Positions 1 to 11,027 of a stretch of 47,503 nt of DNA are shown one piece after another. The first letter of the stretch is position 1, and each line of letters begins with the position of its first letter. This DNA comes from Opitutales bacterium (GTDB lineage Bacteria > Verrucomicrobiota > Verrucomicrobiia > Opitutales > Oceanipulchritudinaceae): the NCBI GenBank assembly GCA_007134215.1, contig SLLG01000018.1:1-47503 (forward strand), read 5' to 3'. The position numbers were made by a program, and so were the translations under genes. The notes beneath the pieces were generated by a model, which worked only from the letters and a program-made list of their open reading frames with translations, was not told the DNA's origin and did no database searches.

Positions 1-766
1 CTCTTGGCACGGAGGGTTGGTTGACGGAAGGCAGCGGCGCGCGGGCAATGGGAAACCTGAAGAAGCCGCCCGGATCCGCGCCGGTTGAGATGGTCACGGG
101 CTTGCCGTTGGCGGTGGCGAATACCCGTGCGGCGTGTCGCGTCGAACTGCCGTAGGCACAGCCGGATTCCATTGAGCGGGGTTCAACGGAGCGGACATTG
201 GTGTGAGTCGTGCGCCATCGCGGGCTTGCGCGAGCGAATTTCCAGGACGGCCCGCCGTGCGGGCGGTGTTCGGAAAAGGGATGGACTGGATATTGGTGCG
301 GTAGGACGGGAAGGCTTCGGACGAGCGGTTGGCGATTTGGAGCCGGAGTGATCATTCCAAGTTATTCCGTCCACGGCGCATACAGTGGCCTTGGTATGCG
401 GCCAGATGCGGAATCCCAATGCCCTTGTCGGTGGTTCGTGGCATGGCGAGCCGCGTGCCGTCGTCCATGGCGGGCTGGCTTTTGTTTGTGCCGCCGCGGG
501 TTTCCTTCTCCGGTGTCGGCGTGAAAAGCCACACCGCACGGGAACCGGGCCTGTCGGCGCCTGCCTTTTGAAGATTTCAATGCCGCCGGTGTGGCCACTC
601 TCCATTCTTTGAGGTGAATGATAAAGGGCTTCATCAATTGATTCAGTATTAATATCTTTTTCGATCTTATTCCAATATCTGTATTTCTCGGAGATATAAC
701 ATGCTTGACAGAGTGGCGGATTTGCGGTGGACAGCGGAGTGGGTTGGCATTGACTGGGAGGAGTTT
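1..766. other. No convincing gene; AT-rich leader of purK at its right end
   Basis: Open frames exist on both strands here, but none shows a recognisable domain, and the longest is simply the antisense of purK extended leftwards. Two minus-strand stretches (about 352-534 and 1-170) have a mixed, protein-like residue composition but are broken by stops and lie in different frames, so at most they are remnants. From about 612 to 700 the base composition turns clearly AT-rich, which fits a promoter or leader for purK. I cannot pick convincing -35 and -10 boxes there. Confidence 0.5.
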
Positions 767-1924
767 ATGAGCAAATCCGGTGTTATATCTCCTGGAGCGT
801 GCATCGGCATGCTGGGCGGCGGGCAGCTGGGCCGCATGTCGATCCTCGCCGGGCGGCGGCTCGGCTACCGGTTCCGTGTGTATGATCCTTCGCCGGGCGG
901 ACCGGCGGCGATGGTGGCGGATGGGGAGGTGAACGGTGCTTTCGACGACGTGGAGGCGCTCGGGGCTTTCGCGACGGGGCTGGATGTGGCCACGCTTGAG
1001 TTTGAGAACGTCTCGAAAGCGGCGGTGGAGGCGGTGTCGGCGCATGCGCCGGTGCATCCGTGCGCGGAACTCCTGGCTATTTGCCAGAACCGTCGGCGGG
1101 AGAAGACGTTCTTCCGGGACAACGGATTTCCTTGCGTGGATTTCCGTATCGCGGATTCGGCGGAGAGCTTCCGCGCCGCAGTGGAGGCGGTCGGTTTCCC
1201 GTGCGTAGCGAAGACAACTTCTTTCGGTTACGACGGGAAGGGGCAGCGCAAACTCGATTCGGCGGACGATATCGACGGGGCATGGGCCTCCTTCGGCGGG
1301 GCGGAGGTGATTGTAGAGGCATGGGCGGATTTCGAGGGAGAGTTTTCGGTTATTTGCTCGCGCAACGGGCGGGGGGAGACCTCGGTGTTTCCGGTCGCGG
1401 AAAACGTCCACCGCAACCACATTCTCCACACGACCGTGGTTCCCGCGCGGGTGCCGGAGCGGGCGGTCGCGGAAGCGGTGGACCTTGCCCGCGCTATCGC
1501 GGAGCGGTCCGGACTGGTGGGTCTGCTGGCGGTCGAGCTGTTCCGCACGGCGCGGGGTTGGCTCGTCAACGAACTTGCGCCCCGGCCGCACAACTCGGGG
1601 CATTACAGTCTCGATGCCTGCCTGACCAATCAGTTTGAGCAGCACATCCGCGCGGTCTGCGGTCTTCCGCCCGGCGACACCCGGCTTCTTTCGCCCGTTG
1701 CCATGGTGAATCTGCTCGGCGACCTGTGGGCTGACGGCGAACCGGACTGGGTGCGCGTCCTGCGCAACCCGCGCGCAAAGCTTCATTTATACGGTAAGGC
1801 CAGGGCGCGTCCGGGGCGAAAGATGGGTCACGTCTGCGTTCTCGGTGATTCCGCGGAAGGCGCGCTTGCCGAGGCCGTCGCCATCGAAGCGGCACTCCGG
1901 GGGGAAACCGGGGTCTGCGCCTAG
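767..1924 (+). CDS. purK: N5-carboxyaminoimidazole ribonucleotide synthase PurK
   Basis: ATP-dependent carboxylation of aminoimidazole ribonucleotide with bicarbonate, giving the N5-carboxy intermediate that PurE rearranges in purine synthesis; cytoplasmic. The N-terminus has the family motif GMLGGGQLGRM, followed by an ATP-grasp core with CVAKTTSFGYDGKGQ, the acidic VEAWADFEGEFSVI segment and NELAPRPHNSGHYSLDAC, which matches the end of the PurK active site. The length, 385 residues, is normal. The frame is open from 701, but the ATG at 767 is preferred because GGGAGGAG lies just upstream (756-763) and the motif begins near this start. No purE is adjacent, so PurE must be encoded elsewhere. 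It converges with the sensor kinase to its right. Confidence 0.93.
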   Translation: MSKSGVISPGACIGMLGGGQLGRMSILAGRRLGYRFRVYDPSPGGPAAMVADGEVNGAFDDVEALGAFATGLDVATLEFENVSKAAVEAVSAHAPVHPCAELLAICQNRRREKTFFRDNGFPCVDFRIADSAESFRAAVEAVGFPCVAKTTSFGYDGKGQRKLDSADDIDGAWASFGGAEVIVEAWADFEGEFSVICSRNGRGETSVFPVAENVHRNHILHTTVVPARVPERAVAEAVDLARAIAERSGLVGLLAVELFRTARGWLVNELAPRPHNSGHYSLDACLTNQFEQHIRAVCGLPPGDTRLLSPVAMVNLLGDLWADGEPDWVRVLRNPRAKLHLYGKARARPGRKMGHVCVLGDSAEGALAEAVAIEAALRGETGVCA

Positions 1925-2110
1925 GTGCATCCAGGGCGCGTGCGGGTTGCCGTGACGCAGAAAACGGTGGAACCTCCGACAACGCTGGTCGTCGTTTGCC
2001 ATGCCATGCCGGGATAGGGTTGATGACGGCGGCGCGGGCGCGGCGCAAGAAATTTCCGGTTTCTCGGTGCTCGCGAATAAAAGGGTCCTCAATTGCTCTC
2101 GGAGTGCGCC

Positions 2111-6031
<3,921 letters not shown>

Positions 6032-6252
6032 CGGCTTTCTGTCGGTTTGCCGTCGGCGAGGGGGCGTGGCCGGCTCTGCCTCCGCCCGCGCGGGAGGGCA
6101 TGTACGGCCGCTTGGCGCGGGACATCGCGTCCACGCCGAGGTTTGAGGTAGATTAAAAAACCCATTTTTTCAGAAAATAGACCCTATCTTTGGAGATCAA
6201 CCTAAATTTTCCGTTGCCGCCATACAGCAAACGATCATAGACGAAGGTGCGA

Positions 6253-6276
6253 GGGGGGCTATCGAAATAGCGCCTC
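6253..6276. other. Stem-loop with CGAA/TTCG tetraloop
   Basis: GCTAT, CGAA loop, ATAGC forms five perfect pairs. After one G-G mismatch the stem goes on with G-rich against CCTCC pairing. Read on the minus strand the loop is TTCG. It lies about 220 bp upstream of the kinase start and about 110 bp upstream of the candidate promoter of the DUF1302 operon. No U-run follows on either strand, so a terminator role is not clear. Confidence 0.4.
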
Positions 6277-6343
6277 CTGGGGATACGAAGGGGCGTGCTC
6301 GGCGAACCGTAAAGCCGGGCTCACTTTACCAAAAAGAATTTCT

Positions 6344-6363
6344 AATAGACGTGGTAGTCTATT
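6344..6363. promoter_or_regulatory. Operator-like inverted repeat overlapping a -35 box
   Basis: AATAGAC, six bases, GTCTATT: perfect 7-bp arms. The right arm overlaps the first two bases of a TTGACA hexamer, where a bound dimeric repressor would block RNA polymerase. The regulator is unknown; the adjacent sensor kinase has no encoded partner in this window. Confidence 0.45.
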
Positions 6364-6391
6364 GACAAAAGGGATCGCGTCCCGTTCGAAT
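6362..6391 (+). promoter_or_regulatory. Candidate sigma-70 promoter of the DUF1302 operon
   Basis: A perfect -35 hexamer TTGACA (6362-6367), then 18 bases, then TCGAAT (6386-6391), which matches TATAAT at four of six positions. It points towards the DUF1302 gene and lies in an AT-rich stretch. The -10 is imperfect, so this is a candidate only. Confidence 0.4.
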
Positions 6392-6412
6392 TAGAAGTGC
6401 TAAACGAGACCT

Positions 6413-6444
6413 TTACCGAGCGTGAAACTTACCGAGCGTGAAAC
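6413..6444. repeat. Tandem duplication of a 16-bp unit
   Basis: TTACCGAGCGTGAAAC occurs twice in a row with no mismatch. It lies about 20 bp after the candidate -10 box, inside the presumed leader. It could be a pair of protein-binding sites or a recent slippage duplication. Confidence 0.85.
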
Positions 6445-6633
6445 GCGCAGGCCTCATACTCCGGCATTCGCCGGTAACAACCCCGGTGTTCTTCACCCTC
6501 CGGTCTGTATTCACGGTGTCGAACGAACGGCGGGCGGGGGGCCGTGCCGCCCCGTGACGCCAGTTGCGGTCCGGTCGCGCGTTGACCGCCTTCGCCTGCC
6601 GCCCGGGCCTTTCACTCCGATCCCAAACCACCC

Positions 6634-8604
6634 ATGAAATCACACCATCCCCATTTGATCCCGCCGTGTACCGCTTTGCGGATACTCGCCGTTGCGGTTT
6701 GCGCCGCCGGCCCCGCGTCCGCCTTTGATTTTCAGATCGGCGATGTCGATGCCCGGCTTGACCTGACGGTGTCCGTCGGCGGGATGTACCGTGTCAAAAG
6801 CGCGCAGCCGGACCTCATCGGCCTCGCGGCCGGCGGCGCGCAGTTCTCGGTGAACGCCGACGACGGCAACCTGAATTACTCCAAGGGATGGGTGTCCGCC
6901 CCCGTCCTCGCCACGGCTGACCTTGATCTGCGTTACCAGCGCTCCGGTGCGTTCTTCCGGGCGAGTGCCTTCTACGACTACATCAACGAGGAGCGCGACC
7001 GCGAGCGCACGCCGCTCTCGCCGGAGGCGCTCGACCGTGTCGGCAGTCGCTTCGACATGCTCGACGCCTACGTGTGGCACAACTTCCGCGTCGGCGGTGC
7101 GCCTGTGAACCTTCGGCTGGGACGCCAGGTCATCAACTGGGGCGAGAGCACATTCATTCCGAACGGGATCAATGTCGTTAATCCGGTCGACGTCTCCATG
7201 CTGCGCCAACCGGGGTCCGAACTGCGCAATGCCTTTTTGCCGGTGTGGCTGGCGAGCGTATCCGCGGGGGTCACGGATAACGTGACTGTCGAGGCGTTCT
7301 ATCAATTCCGTTGGAAGGAGATCATCATCGATCCGCCGGGGACGTATTTCAGCACGAATGATTTTGTCGGGCGCGGAGGCGACCGGGTATTTCTCGGATT
7401 CGGCTCGCTGCCGGACGACGGCGACCTCGGGGCCATCCCGCGCGGGGAGGACCGCCGCCCCACCCATGCGGGGCAGTTCGGGCTCGCCGCCCGGATCTAT
7501 GCGCCGGAACTCAACGGAACGGAGTTCGGCTTGTATTTTGTGCACTACCACAGCCGCGTGCCAGTGCTCAGCGCACGCACGCCGACCTCTGCCATCGATC
7601 CCGCTGTCGTCCAGGCGACGGCCGGCAACCTTGCCCAGGCCAATCTTGCCCCGGCGATGATCGCGCAGGGGATTGCACCCGAGACGGTGTCGGCCGTCCT
7701 GCCGCAGCTCGTGGGCGCGGCCCTCATGGAGGTTCCGGTGGAAGGCCTCCCGCCGGAGCTGGCTTCCTTTGCCCCCTTCTATCCCGGCGCGCTGCAGATC
7801 GCGTCCGGCGCGCGTCAGGTTGGCTTTCTCACCGCCGCCGCCACAGGGCGCTACCTCGTGGAGTATCCCGAGAGCATCAAACTCCTCGGCGCCAGTTTCA
7901 ACACCGACGTCGGCACCACCGGCATCTCTCTCCAGGGCGAGTTGTCCTACCGCTGGGACCAGCCCCTCCAGATCGACGACGTTGAACTGCTCTTCGCCGC
8001 GCTCTCGTCGATCAACCCCGGCTTTGCCGCCGTCAACCAATTGGGCGATTTCAGCGGACAGCTGGACACCTATGTGCGCGGATGGTCGCGCGAATCCGTC
8101 TGGCAGGCGCAGATGACGGCGACGAAGGTCTTCGGGCCCATGCTCGGGTCGAATCAGGCGGTATTCCTTGTCGAGGCCGGGGCCAACTACGTGCCGGGCC
8201 TGCCCGGCAAAGACGAGCTGCGCTTCGAGGCGCCGGGCACCTTCCTCGGCGGGAGTGAAATCGCAACACAGGCGGGACTCCAGCCCGCCACCGAGCCCCG
8301 CGACCATTTTGCGGATCGTTTCTCATGGGGATACCGCGCGGTCGGGAGGCTGGACTACGACAACCTTCTTTTCAGCACGAATGTGTCGCCCATGATCCAG
8401 TTTGCCCACGACGTGGCCGGGACGACACCGCAGCCGATCGGCAATTTCGTCGAGCACCGTAAGTCCGTGACCCTCGGCGCGCAGGCAACCTATCAGCTCT
8501 CATGGACGGCGGATATCAACTACACTAAGTTCTTCGGGGCCGGGCGCCGGAACCTGATCCGCGACCGCGATTTTGTCACCGCCACGGTAAAGTATTCATT
8601 CTAA
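6634..8604 (+). CDS. DUF1302 family outer-membrane protein
   Basis: 656 residues with a cleavable signal peptide (about 1-30, ending PASA before FDFQIGDVD). The mature N-terminus, with GDVDARLDLTVSVGGMYRVK, is typical of DUF1302 proteins. So are LRLGRQVINWGESTF near residue 160, the alternating aromatic and polar strands and a terminal phenylalanine (VKYSF), as in outer-membrane beta-barrels. DUF1302 proteins are usually encoded beside a DUF1329 protein and an MMPL/RND transporter, exactly as here, and are thought to form the outer-membrane part of a hydrophobic-compound or lipid transport system. The substrate is not known from sequence. No clear ribosome site precedes the ATG, unlike the next gene. 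Confidence 0.88.
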   Translation: MKSHHPHLIPPCTALRILAVAVCAAGPASAFDFQIGDVDARLDLTVSVGGMYRVKSAQPDLIGLAAGGAQFSVNADDGNLNYSKGWVSAPVLATADLDLRYQRSGAFFRASAFYDYINEERDRERTPLSPEALDRVGSRFDMLDAYVWHNFRVGGAPVNLRLGRQVINWGESTFIPNGINVVNPVDVSMLRQPGSELRNAFLPVWLASVSAGVTDNVTVEAFYQFRWKEIIIDPPGTYFSTNDFVGRGGDRVFLGFGSLPDDGDLGAIPRGEDRRPTHAGQFGLAARIYAPELNGTEFGLYFVHYHSRVPVLSARTPTSAIDPAVVQATAGNLAQANLAPAMIAQGIAPETVSAVLPQLVGAALMEVPVEGLPPELASFAPFYPGALQIASGARQVGFLTAAATGRYLVEYPESIKLLGASFNTDVGTTGISLQGELSYRWDQPLQIDDVELLFAALSSINPGFAAVNQLGDFSGQLDTYVRGWSRESVWQAQMTATKVFGPMLGSNQAVFLVEAGANYVPGLPGKDELRFEAPGTFLGGSEIATQAGLQPATEPRDHFADRFSWGYRAVGRLDYDNLLFSTNVSPMIQFAHDVAGTTPQPIGNFVEHRKSVTLGAQATYQLSWTADINYTKFFGAGRRNLIRDRDFVTATVKYSF

Positions 8605-8622
8605 CCCTACACAGGAGGCGTC

Positions 8623-9987
8623 ATGTCCAACCTAATCATCACAAAGCCCTTCCTTTTTCTTTCGCTGCTTGGAGCTGCGTCCATTGTTCAAGCTCAGGTT
8701 TCTTCGTCGGAGGCGGAACGCCTCGGGCGCGACCTGACGCCCGTCGGCGCTGAGCGCGCGGGCAGTGCCGACGGTGTCATTCCCGCATGGGACGGCGGCA
8801 TCAAGGAATGGCCCGGCGGATACCGTCCGGGCATGCACCACCCCGATCCCTTCGCGGACGACGGACGCCTGTTCGTAATTACCGCGGAAAACATGGATGA
8901 GCACGCCGATTACCTCACGGACGGTCACAAAGCCATGCTGCGCGCGTATCCGGAGACGTACACCATCCCCGTCTATCCCACGCGCCGCTCCGCTTCTTAT
9001 CCCGAGGAAGTGTATGAGGCGACCAAGCGCAATGCCGTCAACGCAAGACTCGTCGGCGACGGCGACGGCGTGGCGGGAACGCGCTTCGGCTTTCCCTTTC
9101 CCATTCCTTCCCGCGGAGAAGAGGTGATGTGGAACCACCTCATGCGCTATCGCGGTGAGGGAGCGACGCGCACCATCACGCAGGCCTCGCCGAACCGGCG
9201 CGGTGACTACACGCTTGTTGAGTTCCACGACGAGTTTCTCTTCAACTACGGCGGCGGTGAAGCCATGGATGGTGTCTCCGAAAATATCCTGCTTTTCCTC
9301 AAGCAGACGGTCGTCGCGCCGGCGCGCCTTGCCGGCTCTATCCTTCTTGTGCACGAGACCCTCGACCAAGTGCGTGAGCCGCGCCGCGCGTGGACCTACA
9401 ACGTCGGCCAGCGCCGCGTGCGGCGCGCACCCAACGTCGCCTATGACAATCCGGGGACCGCCTCCGACGGCATGCGCACGAGCGACCAATTCGATATGTT
9501 CAATGGCGCCCTCGACCGCTACAACTGGGAGATCCTCGGTAAGCGTGAGATTATCGTACCCTATAATAATTACAAGCTGCACAGCGACTCGGTCCGCGTG
9601 CGGGATATTCTCCGGCCCCTTCACATCAATCAGGACCTCACGCGCTACGAACGGCACCGCGTCTGGGTTGTCGAGGCGACCCTCCGCGAGGGCACCCGCC
9701 ATATCTACCCCCGGCGCGTGTTCTACGTCGACGAAGACAGTTGGCAAATTCTTGTCGTCGAACAATATGACGGGCGCGGCCAGCTGTGGCGGGTGTCCGA
9801 AGGGTTCGCCATCAACTACTACGAGGTTCCCTGCCTGTGGACGACGCTTGAGGTGCATACCGACTTGCAGGCCGGGCGCTACCTTGCTATCGGCATGGAC
9901 AACGAGCTGCGGCCCTACGATTTCTCGCAGAAGCCGTCGCCCGCGGATTTTACACCCGCCAATCTCCGCCGCGAAGGCGTGCGTTGA
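8623..9987 (+). CDS. DUF1329 family periplasmic/outer-membrane-associated protein
   Basis: 454 residues with a signal peptide ending near SIVQAQ. The segment LGRDLTPVGAERAGSADG with IPAWDGG just after it, and the later DGHKAMLRAYPETY, are hallmarks of DUF1329. Members are predicted to have a LolA/LolB-like lipid-binding fold and to work with the neighbouring DUF1302 barrel. A strong ribosome site, AGGAGG, lies six bases before the ATG, and the gene starts 18 bp after DUF1302, so the two are co-transcribed. The C-terminus carries aromatic and proline-rich strands. The function in transport is inferred from family context. Confidence 0.9.
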   Translation: MSNLIITKPFLFLSLLGAASIVQAQVSSSEAERLGRDLTPVGAERAGSADGVIPAWDGGIKEWPGGYRPGMHHPDPFADDGRLFVITAENMDEHADYLTDGHKAMLRAYPETYTIPVYPTRRSASYPEEVYEATKRNAVNARLVGDGDGVAGTRFGFPFPIPSRGEEVMWNHLMRYRGEGATRTITQASPNRRGDYTLVEFHDEFLFNYGGGEAMDGVSENILLFLKQTVVAPARLAGSILLVHETLDQVREPRRAWTYNVGQRRVRRAPNVAYDNPGTASDGMRTSDQFDMFNGALDRYNWEILGKREIIVPYNNYKLHSDSVRVRDILRPLHINQDLTRYERHRVWVVEATLREGTRHIYPRRVFYVDEDSWQILVVEQYDGRGQLWRVSEGFAINYYEVPCLWTTLEVHTDLQAGRYLAIGMDNELRPYDFSQKPSPADFTPANLRREGVR

Positions 9988-10001
9988 TACGGAGCATGCG
10001 G

Positions 10002-11027
10002 ATGGTTCCGGTCTTCTCCAGCGGGCCGACCGCTAAAGCGCTGCGCTACATGCGCGGTGCGGCGGGATTGCGGTCATCCATTCTCTCCTTTGTTGTCTGT
10101 CTCATCTTCTCCCTCCCCAATCCCGTTGCCGCCCGTGTGGAAATCGCCGCGGAGATCATGCCACTGGCGGAGCGGTCGGTTCTCCTCGATGTCACGCTGG
10201 CGGGGGACCGTCTCGTGGCGGTAGGAGAGCGTGGCCACGTTCTCCTCTCCGATGATTTCGGTGAGACATGGAAGCAAACCGCCGTTTCGACGCGGTCTAC
10301 GTTGACGGCGGTTTTCTTTGCGGATGCGCAGCGGGGATGGGCCGTGGGCCACGACAACGTTATTCTCGCGACGGCTGACGGCGGCGTGTCATGGAGTCAT
10401 CAATACGCGGAAGGCGGTATCGAAAACCGCTTTCTCGACGTATACTTTCTCGATGACGGACGCGGTTTTGCCGTCGGAGCTTACGGACTTTTCGTGGAAA
10501 CCGTTGACGGTGGCGCGAGATGGACTTCGCGCGAGATCTATTGGGAAGAGCTTCACTTCAACCGGATTTCCATGGCGGCGGACGGTCGTCTCTTCATCGC
10601 CATGGAAACGGGCGAACTGCTGCAATCCGTCGACGACGGCGGGACATGGGAAGAAATGGATTCGCCGTACGACGGTTCACTCTTCGGTGTCCTGTCCCTC
10701 GGCGCGCGGACGCTCGTTGCCTACGGTCTGCGGGGCAACGTTTTCCGTTCGAGCGACGGTGGCGAGTCGTGGGTTGTTGTGGAGACGCCGGCGCCGCTCC
10801 TCGTCACCCACGGTATCCGCCTCGCCGGCGGAGAGGTGGTCCTCGCCGCGCAGAACGGTCGGTTTTTTCTCAGCCGCGACGGCGGGCGCTCTTTCACGGT
10901 GTGGCAAGTGCCCGTGCAGGGCGCGGCCGCACTGACCGAGGCGCCCGATGGGTCGGTTGTCGCCGTGGGGTTGAACGGTGTCTGGCGGCTGCAGGTTCCG
11001 CGGAGAGAGGGGCGGCGCGAAGGGTGA
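10002..11027 (+). CDS. YCF48/BNR-repeat secreted protein of the DUF1302-MMPL operon
   Basis: 341 residues. A signal peptide (cleavage near VAARVEIAA) is followed by a beta-propeller built from repeats of the form LLSDDFGETWKQ, ILATADGGVSWSH, LFVETVDGGARWTS, VFRSSDGGESWVV and FFLSRDGGRSFTV. The frame opens at a TTG that overlaps the DUF1329 stop, but the ATG at 10002 sits seven bases after GGAG (9991-9994) and is the better start. YCF48-like propellers act as assembly factors in photosystem II. In operons like this one they are taken to be periplasmic adaptors of the transporter; that is inference. Its end overlaps the start of the MMPL gene by four bases, implying translational coupling. Confidence 0.85.
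   Translation: MVPVFSSGPTAKALRYMRGAAGLRSSILSFVVCLIFSLPNPVAARVEIAAEIMPLAERSVLLDVTLAGDRLVAVGERGHVLLSDDFGETWKQTAVSTRSTLTAVFFADAQRGWAVGHDNVILATADGGVSWSHQYAEGGIENRFLDVYFLDDGRGFAVGAYGLFVETVDGGARWTSREIYWEELHFNRISMAADGRLFIAMETGELLQSVDDGGTWEEMDSPYDGSLFGVLSLGARTLVAYGLRGNVFRSSDGGESWVVVETPAPLLVTHGIRLAGGEVVLAAQNGRFFLSRDGGRSFTVWQVPVQGAAALTEAPDGSVVAVGLNGVWRLQVPRREGRREG

Larger units (their letters stand above)
6032..6633. other. Intergenic control region upstream of the DUF1302 operon
   Basis: About 600 bp between the divergent sensor kinase and the DUF1302 operon, with no credible gene. From about 6150 to 6420 it is much more AT-rich than its surroundings. It holds a hairpin (6253-6276), an inverted repeat touching a TTGACA box (6344-6367), and a tandem 16-bp repeat (6413-6444), described separately. 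The remaining 190 bp before the DUF1302 start is GC-rich and would be a long leader if the promoter is placed correctly. Confidence 0.6.

Noticed and set aside
362-1786. Long minus-strand open frame opposite purK
   Set aside because: Arg/His/Pro-rich composition with no motif; it is the GC-driven antisense of purK, which has clear family motifs.
6640-8307. 555-codon minus-strand open frame
   Set aside because: Antisense shadow of the DUF1302 gene; composition typical of GC-rich antisense frames.
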